Part shown: positions 7,577-18,100 of the stretch, one piece after another
Numbering within the stretch: the first letter of the stretch is position 1
Layout: the number at the start of each line of letters is the position of its first letter
DNA from: an uncultured Bacteroidota bacterium
Lineage (GTDB): Bacteria > Bacteroidota > Bacteroidia > Bacteroidales > P3
Direction of reading: 5' to 3'
Length of the DNA stretch: 41,116 nt
Assembly (NCBI GenBank): GCA_902796265.1
Contig: CADBOG010000083.1
Span: 1-41,116 of the forward strand
Made by a program: the position numbers and the translations under genes
Notes under the pieces: model-generated
The model's database searches: none
Told to the model about the DNA's origin: nothing
What the model saw: the letters and a program-made list of their open reading frames with translations, nothing else

Positions 7577-7606
7577 TTGTTGTGTCAATTATTTTTCTTA
7601 TTTTTG
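7577..7606 (+). promoter_or_regulatory. Promoter of secDF
   Basis: TTG (7577-7579), 19-base spacer, TATTTTTG (7599-7606), about 47 bases before the secDF ATG. The stretch 7503-7576 between it and the radC promoter is AT-rich with no other feature I can see. Confidence 0.7.
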
Positions 7607-7653
7607 CATGTTCAAAATGTATACTAACAAAAAATAACTTTAACACGTAACAC

Positions 7654-10600
7654 ATGCAGAATAAAGGACTTATCAGATTTTTAGCGATTGCCTTTTTGCT
7701 TGTTTGTTTGTTCCAATTATCGTTTTCGTTTGCCACGAAGAGGATTGAGAACAAAGCAAAAGCTATCGCTGCAAATTATGTAGAGAGTGAGCAGGGTCAA
7801 CAAGACATTGCAGCCTGCGTTAAGAGACACGGCAACAATGATATGAGTGCCGCCGAACTTAAAAATGTCACTTCCATCGTAACCGATTCTCTACGCAATG
7901 CCAAGGAAACTTATTTTCTTGATTCCATGGCTAATGAGAAGGTGTGGATGGGATTTACCTACAAGAAGTGCCAAGCCCGTGAGATTAACCTCGGCCTTGA
8001 CCTTAAAGGTGGTATGAACGTTATGCTGGAGGTCTCCACCGTTGACGTTGTGAAGGCTCTTGCTAACTACACCAACGATGAAACTTTCAACAAGGCTATC
8101 GAGATGGCTCTTGAGAACCAGAAGAAATCCGTCAACGAGGATTTCGTAAGTCTCTTCTATGATGCCATCGTCTCCATTAAGCCCGATGTCCGTCTCGCTG
8201 GTTATTTCAGCAGCCAGCTCACAGGTACAACCCTGAATGACGACAACAATACCATTCTTTCGAAACTGAAAGAGGAAACCTCTAGCGCATACGACAGAAC
8301 TTATGAGATTCTCCGCAAGCGTATCGATAAATTTGGTGTCGCTCAACCTACCATCCAGCGTCTTCAGGCTTCCGAGCGTATTCTCGTTGAGCTTCCTGGT
8401 GTAAAGGATCCTCAACGCGTACGCAAACTTTTAAAAGGTACTGCCCAATTGGAGTTCTGGGCTACCTATAGTGGCGACATGTCTGATCCTCGCCTTCTTG
8501 CCGAGTATAACCGCGTTGCCGGTTACCTTACAGCTACTGACGAGTACCTCGCTTCCCGTGCCAATACCGCTGCTTCTGACGCTGAGAATGACACCGTCGC
8601 AGCAGAAGCTAACGTGACAGACACCGTCGCTGAGGCTGTTATTGATCCTCTTCCTGGTGAAGCTGCTATGGATGCTCAGAGCGAACAGTTCAAGAAAGAT
8701 CATCCTCTGATGTCACTCATGGCCCAGAGACAGTATGCTCCTTATCCTCCTGTTGTTTTCTATGCAACCGAGGCTGACACCGCTGCTGTTAACAGAATGA
8801 TTGCAGAAGGTGTACGTGCAGGCAAAGTCAATGCCCGTGAGGTTAAATATCTCTGGTCTGTAAAGCCTGTTGAAGAGAATTCGAATGTTTATGAACTTTA
8901 TGCTATCAAGATAGAGGATTTCGACCGCAATACTAACTTGCCTAAGGCTAAGCTTGATGGTAGTGTCATTACCGATGCTCGTCAGGACTTCAGCAACACC
9001 GAGGGTAACGAGATTTCGATGTCGATGAATTCCGAAGGTGCTCACGCTTGGAAGAATATTACCCATGACAATGTCGGCAAGTGTGTCGCTATCGTCCTCG
9101 ACGATCAGGTCTACTCCGCTCCCCGCGTCAACGGTGAAATTGCAGGTGGACGTTCATCCATCACTGGTAACTTCACTCTTGATGAGGCTAAGGACCTTGC
9201 TAACGTTCTCAAGTCTGGTAAACTTCCTGCTCCTGCACGCATCGTTCAGGAAGCTGTCGTCGGACCTTCACTCGGTCAGGAGTCTATCCACAAGGGTCTT
9301 GTGTCATTCATCTTGGCCTTTGTCATAGTTCTTATTTATATGGTATTCTTCTACAACCGCGCCGGTTGGGTATCGGTTGTCGCTCTTATCACCAACGTCT
9401 TCCTGCTGATGGGTGTCCTTGCTTCGATTGGAGCTGTCCTCACACTGCCAGGTATCGCCGGTATTGTTCTTACCATGGCAATGGCTGTCGACGGTAACGT
9501 TATTATATATGAACGTATAAAAGAAGAGCTCCGTTTGGGCAAGAGTGTCGCCAACGCTGTTGATGAAGGTTTCAAGAATGCTATGTCGGCTATCATCGAC
9601 GGTCAGGTGACCACCTTCCTCCTTGGTCTCGTCCTTATCATGTTCGGTTCCGGTACCATCCAGGGTTTCGCTGTTACTCTCTGTATCGGTATCGTGACAT
9701 CACTCTTCACCAGCATCTTTATCACTCGTCTTGTTATTGATTGGATGCTCAACCACAAGAAGAAGCTTGACTTCTCTTTCAGCTTCACAGAGAATTTCAT
9801 GCGCGATGTCCATATCAACTTCCTTGACAAGCGCAAGGTGTTTTACATCATCGGTGTTTGCGCCATCGTTATCTGCTTCATCGGTATTTTTGCTCGTGGA
9901 CTCGGTATGGGTATCGATTTCACCGGTGGCCGTACATACGTTGTCCGTTTTGACCAGGATGTCAATGTTGTTGATGTCCGTGCAAGCCTTGCCAACGAGT
10001 TTGAAGAGGCTCCTGAGGTTAAGTCGTATGGTCCCAGCAACCAGGTGAAGATTACCACCAATATTGTTGCTGAAGATTATTATGATGCTTATCGTGCTGC
10101 TCACAATATGACTGTCAAGGATACCATCACCGACGAGATGGTTATCAATGAGAAACTCTACGCAGGTACCAAGCAGTTCTTTGGTAAGACTGATGACGGC
10201 AAGGAAATAACAATGCGTCAGTTCTCAGATGCCGATGTCTATCCTTATGGTATCATTCAGTCTGAGCAGGTCGAGGCTACAATGGCAACAGACATGAAGC
10301 GTTCCTCGATTCTCGCTGTCCTCGGTGGTCTGTTGGTTATCTTCGCTTATATCGGAATCCGCTTCAAGAGCTGGCGTTTCGGTGTCGGTAGTGTTGCAGC
10401 CTTGGCTCACGATACTATTCTTATCATCGGTCTCTTCGCATTGCTTCGCGGTCTCTTGCCGTTCAGCCTTGATGTCGATCAATCCTTCATTGCGGCAGTG
10501 CTGACAATTATCGGTTACTCTATCAATGCTACTGTGGTTATCTTCGACCGTGTTCGTGAGAACCGTAACCTCTATCCCAAACGTACCCTTATCGAGCATA

Positions 10601-10830
10601 TGAATGACGCAATCAACGCCACTCTTGCCCGTACCATCAACACTTCGGGTACCACATTCTTCACCTTGCTCATGATGTTTATCTTCGGTGGTGAGGTTAT
10701 CCGTGGTTTCATCTTTGCCCTCTTGATTGGTATCATTTGCGGTATGTTCTCTTCCGTCTGCCTTGCATGCCCCATTGTTTATGAGGTTAGCAAGAAGCGT
10801 GAGGAGAAACGACTCAAAGCTATAAAATAA
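7654..10830 (+). CDS. secDF: Protein translocase subunit SecDF (fused SecD-SecF)
   Basis: Inner-membrane motor of the Sec pathway that uses the proton gradient to pull proteins through SecYEG. The 1058 aa carry both halves in one chain, as is usual in Bacteroidota. SecD: N-terminal helix, LGLDLKGGM near residue 113, a large periplasmic domain, and the DGNVIIYERIKEELR transmembrane motif near 612. SecF: MGIDFTGGRTYVVRF near 752 and TIIGYSINATVVIFDRVRENR-like region near 950. There is an acidic/alanine-rich insertion around residues 300-345. The ATG at 7654 begins the first membrane helix. A small anchored protein gene follows after 24 bases. Confidence 0.97.
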   Translation: MQNKGLIRFLAIAFLLVCLFQLSFSFATKRIENKAKAIAANYVESEQGQQDIAACVKRHGNNDMSAAELKNVTSIVTDSLRNAKETYFLDSMANEKVWMGFTYKKCQAREINLGLDLKGGMNVMLEVSTVDVVKALANYTNDETFNKAIEMALENQKKSVNEDFVSLFYDAIVSIKPDVRLAGYFSSQLTGTTLNDDNNTILSKLKEETSSAYDRTYEILRKRIDKFGVAQPTIQRLQASERILVELPGVKDPQRVRKLLKGTAQLEFWATYSGDMSDPRLLAEYNRVAGYLTATDEYLASRANTAASDAENDTVAAEANVTDTVAEAVIDPLPGEAAMDAQSEQFKKDHPLMSLMAQRQYAPYPPVVFYATEADTAAVNRMIAEGVRAGKVNAREVKYLWSVKPVEENSNVYELYAIKIEDFDRNTNLPKAKLDGSVITDARQDFSNTEGNEISMSMNSEGAHAWKNITHDNVGKCVAIVLDDQVYSAPRVNGEIAGGRSSITGNFTLDEAKDLANVLKSGKLPAPARIVQEAVVGPSLGQESIHKGLVSFILAFVIVLIYMVFFYNRAGWVSVVALITNVFLLMGVLASIGAVLTLPGIAGIVLTMAMAVDGNVIIYERIKEELRLGKSVANAVDEGFKNAMSAIIDGQVTTFLLGLVLIMFGSGTIQGFAVTLCIGIVTSLFTSIFITRLVIDWMLNHKKKLDFSFSFTENFMRDVHINFLDKRKVFYIIGVCAIVICFIGIFARGLGMGIDFTGGRTYVVRFDQDVNVVDVRASLANEFEEAPEVKSYGPSNQVKITTNIVAEDYYDAYRAAHNMTVKDTITDEMVINEKLYAGTKQFFGKTDDGKEITMRQFSDADVYPYGIIQSEQVEATMATDMKRSSILAVLGGLLVIFAYIGIRFKSWRFGVGSVAALAHDTILIIGLFALLRGLLPFSLDVDQSFIAAVLTIIGYSINATVVIFDRVRENRNLYPKRTLIEHMNDAINATLARTINTSGTTFFTLLMMFIFGGEVIRGFIFALLIGIICGMFSSVCLACPIVYEVSKKREEKRLKAIK

Positions 10831-10854
10831 TAATGATTCTATATTAATAGACTA

Positions 10855-11268
10855 ATGAATATTTGGTCCATAATCATAGCTGCAGTGATTTTTCTCCTGC
10901 CCAGTCTTCTTCCCAGCAAAAAGAATGCCGGGAAGAAGACTGCGTCTGCAGTTCCTCCTGTCTCAGAGGGTACGCCATCTATGGCTGATCTTTTTGAGGA
11001 AGAGGATACTGAAGAATTTGACGAGGAGGTAATTGATGCTGATGATTTGGGCCAGCCAGTCTTCTCTTACGAGTCTGTCGCGAATAGCAAACCTATCGTT
11101 GATGAACTTGTGAGAGACAGTAAGACTGAAGCGGCAGAAGTGCAGGAAAAAGAAATCTTTGCTGAATCTAATACCGCTGATTCCATGTCTGTTATGCCAC
11201 TCGGTGAGGATTTTGACTTGCGCAAAGCAATAATATATCAAACTATTATGCAGCGTGTAAGTGCATAA
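10855..11268 (+). CDS. Small membrane-anchored acidic protein, unknown function
   Basis: A 137-aa protein with one hydrophobic N-terminal helix (about residues 3-20, ending LLPSKKNAGKK), then a long acidic, probably disordered segment (EEEDTEEFDEEVIDADD) and a conserved-looking C-terminus FDLRKAIIYQTIMQR. I have seen FDLRKA-IY endings on other short Bacteroidales proteins of unknown function. The anchor is followed by lysines, so the acidic part is predicted to be cytoplasmic. It lies 24 bases after secDF and is presumably co-transcribed; a role next to the translocase is possible but unproven. Confidence 0.75.
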   Translation: MNIWSIIIAAVIFLLPSLLPSKKNAGKKTASAVPPVSEGTPSMADLFEEEDTEEFDEEVIDADDLGQPVFSYESVANSKPIVDELVRDSKTEAAEVQEKEIFAESNTADSMSVMPLGEDFDLRKAIIYQTIMQRVSA

Positions 11269-11333
11269 TTATTCATCGTTATTCTTCTGAAAACAATAAA
11301 TTAAATAATTAACTCTCTCAAAAACAACTTAGT

Positions 11334-14300
11334 ATGTTCAGAAAGGTACTATTAACAATTGGGCTGCTATTGATTGCTCAAATGGCAGTCTTCGCACAAG
11401 GTACCATGAAGGGTAAAATCTCCGATGCAAAAAACGGTGAGGCTCTGATTGGTGCTAACGTTGTTGCGAAGCAAGACGGCCAAATCATGGGCGGAGCCCG
11501 TACCGACCTTGACGGTAACTACACCATCAAGGGACTTCAGGTCGGTAAGTACGAAATAGAAGTTTCGTATGTGGGCTACACTACCGTCAAAACTGAAATC
11601 AATGTTAAGGCTTCGGGCTTTACAGTCTACAACGAATCGCTTGAGAAGTCTGGTGGTGTCCAGATGAAAGAGGTCGTTGTCAAGGCTCAGAAGGTTCCTG
11701 TCATCGACATTGGAGCTCCTGAATCTGGTACTCGACTCTCGGCAGATGATATTGGAAAGATGCCTGCCAACTCAGTCGATGGTATTGTCGCCGCTGTTGC
11801 CGGTGTCGGATACAGTGATGGTGGTACTGGTTCAGCTCGTGGTGAGGATGGTATGGTCACCCAGGTCGGTGGCGTCCGCACCCGTACTGGCGTCAACGTG
11901 CCTAAAGAGGCTATCGCCGAAATTCAGGTTGTCCTCGGTGGTACTCCCGCTTCAATCGGTGAGGCAATCGGTGGTACACAGATTATTACCTTGAAACCGC
12001 CTTCGACAAAGTTCCAAGGCCTTCTCAAGTATGAAACCTATCTTGACTATCGTCTGTCCAACAGCCTTGTTGTGTATCTGACAGGTCCTGTCGCTATGAC
12101 TGGCATCAAGGATGATGAAGGCAAGGTGACTGGCAAGCGTACCCTTATTGGTTTCCGTTTCACTGGTACTGGTTCTTATACCAAGTTTGGTTACTATCGT
12201 CCGAAGGATGGTCGTTACCAGATTGTCAATGATGACAGAGTCATGGAGATTGAACAGAAACCTATAGATTTCGACCCTGTGACTAATACTGTCAACTACA
12301 CTGCTGAGTATCTTCGCGGCAGCGATTTCGTCGAAATCACTCGTCCTAATGCTCGTAACTATTATTCGAAGAATCGTTCGAAAGACGATATCGCAGACTT
12401 CGGAAGATATTCCATCGCATTGCAAGGTGCTCTCGATTTCCGCTTCACTGAGTTGACCTCTTTGGTACTCACCGGTGAGTTTGACTATTCGTATGCACCC
12501 AATACAAGTTTGAGCTATTTCCCTCTCAACTTGCACAATGCTGCTAATGGTGTCCAGAAGTATCAGAACTTCGTCTTGACCGCCGATTTCACTCAGCGTT
12601 TCAAGGATCCCGAGCCTGAGAAAGACCCGTCGAATCCCGATGCTAAGGTTGAACCTGCTGTTTCGAAGGTTATGTACAACATTACGGCCATGTTCAACAG
12701 AGAGAAATCAAGATCTTTCAACGAGAAATTTGGTGATGATATTTTCAAATATGGTCATATCGCTACCTTCCAGCGTAGCCAGTCTCCCTCTTATGAGTTT
12801 GTCAGCAACTACAACTATAGAGGTACTGAACAGCCTGCTTACGTTCAGAATGGTTGGATTGAGACTGTCACCGGATTTGAGGCATCGCCCTATAATCCCA
12901 TCCTCTCGAACTACACTGGTCAGCTCTATAACACACCTACCCTGGTACCGTATCTGACCACTTTCGATAATATTCTCCAATTCAACGGTCTTGTCAACGG
13001 TACCTCGTTGCCTTCCGTCTATGGTCTTTTCAGCAATGTTGGTGTTCAGAGTTCCAGCTATGCTAAGCAGGAGAACAACTACTACTATGTTCAGGCTAAG
13101 GCTGCTGCAACCATCAAAGGTCATGACCTTGAAATCGGTTTCCAGTATGACCAGTATACCTCTTCATATTATGGTGTCTCTGCCTACTCGCTGTGGAACC
13201 TCATGCGTAACAATGCAAATGCCCATATCTCGCAGTTGAATTATAACAGACCTATCGAAAGATTTGATGGTTCTAACCTGTATGTAGATTACGAGCGACT
13301 CATAAGCGGACAGCAAACCCACTTCTCTGAGTCTATGCGTAATGCTCTTGGTCTGGATGTCAATGGTACCGACTGGTTGGATGTCGACCGTTATGAGCCC
13401 AGCTTCTACAGTATCGACATGTTCTCCGCTAATGAACTTTTCAATAGCGGTAACCAGTATGTAAGCTACTTTGGCTATGACCATACCGGCAAGAAATATA
13501 GCAGCAGCACCTGGAGTCTTGATGACTTCTTCGATCCTGCTTCTAAAGGTCACAAGGACTATCAGTACCTTCCTGCTTTCTCACCCATCTATGCTGCTGG
13601 TTACATCCAGGATAAGTTCTACTTCCAAGACCTTATTTTCAATGTTGGTGTCCGTGTTGACTACTTCGATGGTAACCAAATGGTCTTGAAAGACCCTTAT
13701 CTGCTCTATGAGTCCTACACTGTTGGTGACCTCCGCAAGAGTGGACATCCTGCTTTCTCCACAGGCCTTGAGGGCAATGCCTTCCCTGGTGGTGTTCAGG
13801 ATGATTGGGTAGTCTATGTTGACGATGCTTCTTCCGATAATCCCACTATCAAGGGTTATCGTGGCGGCACATACTGGTATGACAAGTATGGTGTCCAGGT
13901 CTCAGCAGCTAGCGAGATCAAGGGTGAATCAGGACATCCTACTCCTTTCCGTACCAAAGGCAATGGCGGTGGACAGGAAACTGCTACGACTGGTAATGGC
14001 AGTGGTAACAACATCAGCTCCGCATCATTCAAAGACTACGAGCCTCAGATTGTTGTTATGCCTCGTATCGCTTTCTCATTCCCTGTTAACGATATGTCTC
14101 AGTTCAAGGCCAACTACGACATTATCGCTCGTCGTCCCTCTTCGGGATGGCAGGCCGACTATCTGAGCTATCTCTATATGAACCGTGTAAACGGTACTAT
14201 CAGCAACCCCAACTTGAAACCTGAGCGTATCACCAACTATGAGCTCGGTTTCCAGCAGGCACTCAACAAAGACAAGACCGCTGCTCTTAGTATCTCCGCT

Positions 14301-15125
14301 TACTATAAAGAGACTCGCGACCTTATCCAGGTTGTCCAGTATGAAGGTGCTGACCCCAAGGATGGTTACTTCTCCTATGACAATATCGACTTCAAGACCA
14401 TCAAGGGTTTCTCCCTCTCTTTCGATATGCGTCAGAGCCAGAATGTACGTATCAACGCCAACTATACTCTCCAGTATGCAGAGGGTACAGGTTTGACCAA
14501 CACCACCATGACTGAGCTTATCAAGGAAGGTTACACCACCCTTAAGATGCTCAACCCCATCGCTGATGACCGTCGTCATGAGTTCAAGGCCAATGTTGAC
14601 TACCGTCTTGGTGATAAAGAAGGTTGGCACTATACCCGTACCGTTAAGGATAAGGATGGCAATCCTCGTAAGAAAGATGTATATCCTTTCCAGAACCTCG
14701 GTATCAACTTCCTCGCTGTTGCACAGTCGGGTCGTCCTTACACCCGTCAGTTCAGCAATACCCAACAGACCATCGTAGGTAGCTACCGCGGTGCTCGTCT
14801 TCCCTGGGGATTCTACTTCAATGTAGTTGTCGACAAAACATGGCCCATTGAGGTTAAGGCAGGCGGTCGCAAACGTCCTACCATGCTCAATGCAGCTATC
14901 ACTGTTAACAACCTCTTTGACATCCGCAACGTCACTGGTGTTTGGAGTGTTACTGGTAACCCCTCCGATAATGGTTACCTTACCGACCCCGAAACCCAGT
15001 CGGTCATCAACCAGTATCTCGATCCTCAGTCGTTCCGCGACATGTATGCTATCATGCTTGCCAACGGCAACTGGAACTGGTCGAGTCCTAGAACTATCCG
15101 TGTGACGCTCTCTTACAGTTTCTAA
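11334..15125 (+). CDS. TonB-dependent outer-membrane receptor
   Basis: A 1263-aa outer-membrane protein. Seen: signal peptide to about residue 21 (ending VFAQ), a carboxypeptidase-regulatory-like domain (about 24-105: GTMKGKISDAKNGEALIGANV ... DLDGNYTIKGLQVGKYEIEVSYVGY), a plug domain (about 115-225, with VGGVRTR and IAEIQVVLGGTPASIGEAIGG), then a long beta-barrel ending in RTIRVTLSYSF with terminal Phe, as barrel-assembly substrates have. There is no SusD gene next to it; instead a large secreted protein and a PorV-like porin follow, so it is not a typical glycan-uptake SusCD pair. Its ligand is unknown. The FDIRNVTGVW and QYLDPQSFRDMY segments near the end are typical of receptors found in this gene trio. 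Confidence 0.9.
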   Translation: MFRKVLLTIGLLLIAQMAVFAQGTMKGKISDAKNGEALIGANVVAKQDGQIMGGARTDLDGNYTIKGLQVGKYEIEVSYVGYTTVKTEINVKASGFTVYNESLEKSGGVQMKEVVVKAQKVPVIDIGAPESGTRLSADDIGKMPANSVDGIVAAVAGVGYSDGGTGSARGEDGMVTQVGGVRTRTGVNVPKEAIAEIQVVLGGTPASIGEAIGGTQIITLKPPSTKFQGLLKYETYLDYRLSNSLVVYLTGPVAMTGIKDDEGKVTGKRTLIGFRFTGTGSYTKFGYYRPKDGRYQIVNDDRVMEIEQKPIDFDPVTNTVNYTAEYLRGSDFVEITRPNARNYYSKNRSKDDIADFGRYSIALQGALDFRFTELTSLVLTGEFDYSYAPNTSLSYFPLNLHNAANGVQKYQNFVLTADFTQRFKDPEPEKDPSNPDAKVEPAVSKVMYNITAMFNREKSRSFNEKFGDDIFKYGHIATFQRSQSPSYEFVSNYNYRGTEQPAYVQNGWIETVTGFEASPYNPILSNYTGQLYNTPTLVPYLTTFDNILQFNGLVNGTSLPSVYGLFSNVGVQSSSYAKQENNYYYVQAKAAATIKGHDLEIGFQYDQYTSSYYGVSAYSLWNLMRNNANAHISQLNYNRPIERFDGSNLYVDYERLISGQQTHFSESMRNALGLDVNGTDWLDVDRYEPSFYSIDMFSANELFNSGNQYVSYFGYDHTGKKYSSSTWSLDDFFDPASKGHKDYQYLPAFSPIYAAGYIQDKFYFQDLIFNVGVRVDYFDGNQMVLKDPYLLYESYTVGDLRKSGHPAFSTGLEGNAFPGGVQDDWVVYVDDASSDNPTIKGYRGGTYWYDKYGVQVSAASEIKGESGHPTPFRTKGNGGGQETATTGNGSGNNISSASFKDYEPQIVVMPRIAFSFPVNDMSQFKANYDIIARRPSSGWQADYLSYLYMNRVNGTISNPNLKPERITNYELGFQQALNKDKTAALSISAYYKETRDLIQVVQYEGADPKDGYFSYDNIDFKTIKGFSLSFDMRQSQNVRINANYTLQYAEGTGLTNTTMTELIKEGYTTLKMLNPIADDRRHEFKANVDYRLGDKEGWHYTRTVKDKDGNPRKKDVYPFQNLGINFLAVAQSGRPYTRQFSNTQQTIVGSYRGARLPWGFYFNVVVDKTWPIEVKAGGRKRPTMLNAAITVNNLFDIRNVTGVWSVTGNPSDNGYLTDPETQSVINQYLDPQSFRDMYAIMLANGNWNWSSPRTIRVTLSYSF

Positions 15126-15153
15126 TCTGTTAACCGCGAAAAATTACATTGAA

Positions 15154-18100
15154 ATGAAAAATATATTTGTTAAAACAGTCTTAATGGCTTTGCTGTTCTC
15201 TTCAACACTGGGAACAGCCATGGCACGCGAATGCACTGTCTGCAAGAAGAAGTCTGCGACCAAATCTGCAGTACAGTCAAAAGCCGCTGCGTGCAAAAGA
15301 GCACAAAGTACTGCGGAGCTTAACATCAACAATGTCCGTGCCCTTATCAACGGCTACGGTAACATGTGGTATGATGGAAGCATCACCCAGTACCATATCC
15401 CTAAAGACGGCACCTCGACACCTCTTTACTGCGCTGCACTCTGGATTGGTGGTACCGACGTCAACGACCAGTTGCGTCTTGCCGCTCTCCGTTTCGGTCA
15501 GAATGGTGACGACTATTGGCCGGGTCCCCTGACCACTGATGGTTCTGCTGACGTCACAGTAGAGGTCTGCAACTATTACGACCGTCATTTCAAAATCACC
15601 CAGGCTGATGTCCAGAACTTCATGGCCATGTTTGACTATACTCAGGATCCTCCTGTCCAAAAGTCAAACTTCGATGAAGGTGCTATTGCTCAAATTATTA
15701 AGGAATGGCCTGCTCACGGCAATTTTGCAAATCAGTCGCATTATCTGGCTCCTTTCTTTGATGCCGATGGTAATGGTGAATATGATTGGCGTGCTGGTGA
15801 CTATCCTTACTACGATTTCGACAATAAGCTTTGCCCCCGTACACTCAAGGCTGCCTTGAAACCTGGTGAGCGCTACACTCCTGTACCCACAATGGAGGAT
15901 AGCCTTGGCATTGTCAACAAGGGTACTGGTCTTCTCTCTGACCAGGTCCTCAAGGGCGACCAGACCATTTGGTGGGTCTTCAATGATATGGGTAATGCCC
16001 ATACCGAGTCACACGGTCAACCTATCGGTCTTGAAATCCGTGCTCAGGCTTTCGCTTTCTCGACCAATGACGAAATCAACAACATGACATTCTACACCTA
16101 CGAGATTATCAACCGTTCAACCTATGAACTGCGTAATACCTATTTTAGCCAGTGGGTTGACCCGGATTTGGGATATGGATATGACGACTATGTAGGTTGC
16201 GATGTCAAGCGTGGTCTTGGTTACTGCTATAATGGTAAGGATATCGATGGTCCTGGAACAGGTTCTTACAGCGGTATTCCTCCTGCAGTTGGTATCGACT
16301 TCTTCCAGGGTCCTTACATGGATCCCGATGGCTTGGATAACCCCAAGATTGATATCAGCAAAATGCGTTTGTATTATCCTAACCAATTGGCAAAGTATTG
16401 GATTGATGAAGCTCGCGGCTATGATACTATTCGTCTTACTGATGATGCCGACCTTTATTATACTCCTGCTTGTGCTTGGTATTTCAAACAGAATGACTCT
16501 ATCGGTAACTGCGCCATCAATGGTGTGAACTTTGGTAATGGTATTAAGGACGATGAGCGTTTTGGTATGCGCCGTTTCGTCTATTACGAAAACAGCTCCA
16601 ATAATATCAATGGTGAACCTGATAAGGCTACTGATTACTACAACTATCTACAGGGTTTCTGGAAGAATGGTTCTCATATGAAATTTGGTGGTAACGCCAT
16701 CACTTCTACTTCTGGTGCTTCTGATATTCCTTGCGACTTCATGTTCCCAGGCGATAGCGATCCTCTCCATTGGGGAACCAACGGTGTTGTACCTGATGCT
16801 CAGTATCATCCTGATGACTGGACAGAGGTCACCTCTGGTGATAACGTAAGCCCCGGAGACCGTCGTTTTATGCAGTCAGCTGGTCCTTTCACCTTGAAAC
16901 CTGGTGCTGTTAACTATATTACTGTTGGTATTCCTTTTGCTCAGGCTCCCTCTGGAAACCGTTGGAGCTCTGTTGAACTTCTCCGTCAGATAGACGATGT
17001 CTGCCAGTCTCTTTTCGAGAACTGCTTCAAGGTCCTCGATGGTCCTGAGGCTCCTACAATGACTGTCCAGGAGATGAGCAACGAGCTGTTCCTCTATTTG
17101 ACATACGAAAACGAGGCTTCTAACAACTATGGTGAAAAATATGACGAAGAGGATGCTTCTATTCTTAAGTCTTATGAACCACAGGCTCGTCGTTACAAAT
17201 TTGAGGGATATCAGATTTATCAGCTGATCGATGCCAACGCTTCTGTTGCCGATATTGGTGATGAGACAAAGGCTCGTTTGGCTTTCCAATGCGATATCGA
17301 GAACTACTATGATCAATATATTGTTGATTCTAACTCCAATGGTACTGTTGATTCAACATTGAATGACAATCCTACTACTCCTATTGGACGTCTTGTCAAC
17401 TATACTTCCAACTCTGCAACCGGTCTTTTGACAGGTAAGATTATGGTTGATGGTGCAAACAAGGGTATCCAGCACGTCTTCAGAGTCACTAAGGACCTCT
17501 TTGCTACCGGAACCAATACTTCTCTTGTAAACAACAAGGAGTATTATTTCATTTGTATCGCTTATGCTCATAACCGCTACAAAGAGTATTCTCAGAATGA
17601 TCCTTCTAAACTTGACGGTCAGAAAGAGCCTTATCTCGCTGGACGTAAAGATGAATGGGGTGGTACTATTACTCCTATTGTCTGTATTCCTCATAATCCT
17701 GCTTCCGAGAATGGTGGTACTGTCGTTCAAGCAACATTTGGTATGAGCCCCAACATTATCCGTCTCGATGGTTATGGCAATGGTGGCAATGTTTTGCGTC
17801 TCACCGAGTCTTCAATAGCTTCTCTCATGGGTGCAAAGGGTGAAGAAGGTATGGCACCTGGTACATTCAATGATGCTATCAACTCTTTGGGTGCATATAA
17901 ACCAGATATGAAAAATCCCTGTATCATTGCTGAACCCGAGTATGAGCAGAACTATGGTCCTCTGAATGTCCGTGTTATCGATCCTCTTAACATTAAGGGT
18001 GGTACATTCAATATCCGTTTCGATGGCGTAGCTGATGACTCCCGTTGGATTCTCACCCGTGCTGATGGTCAACCTCTTTACGACAATGTTATGGCTGACA

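Noticed and set aside
11334-12000. SusC/SusD-type glycan uptake locus
   Set aside because: There is no SusD-like lipoprotein or glycoside hydrolase near the receptor.
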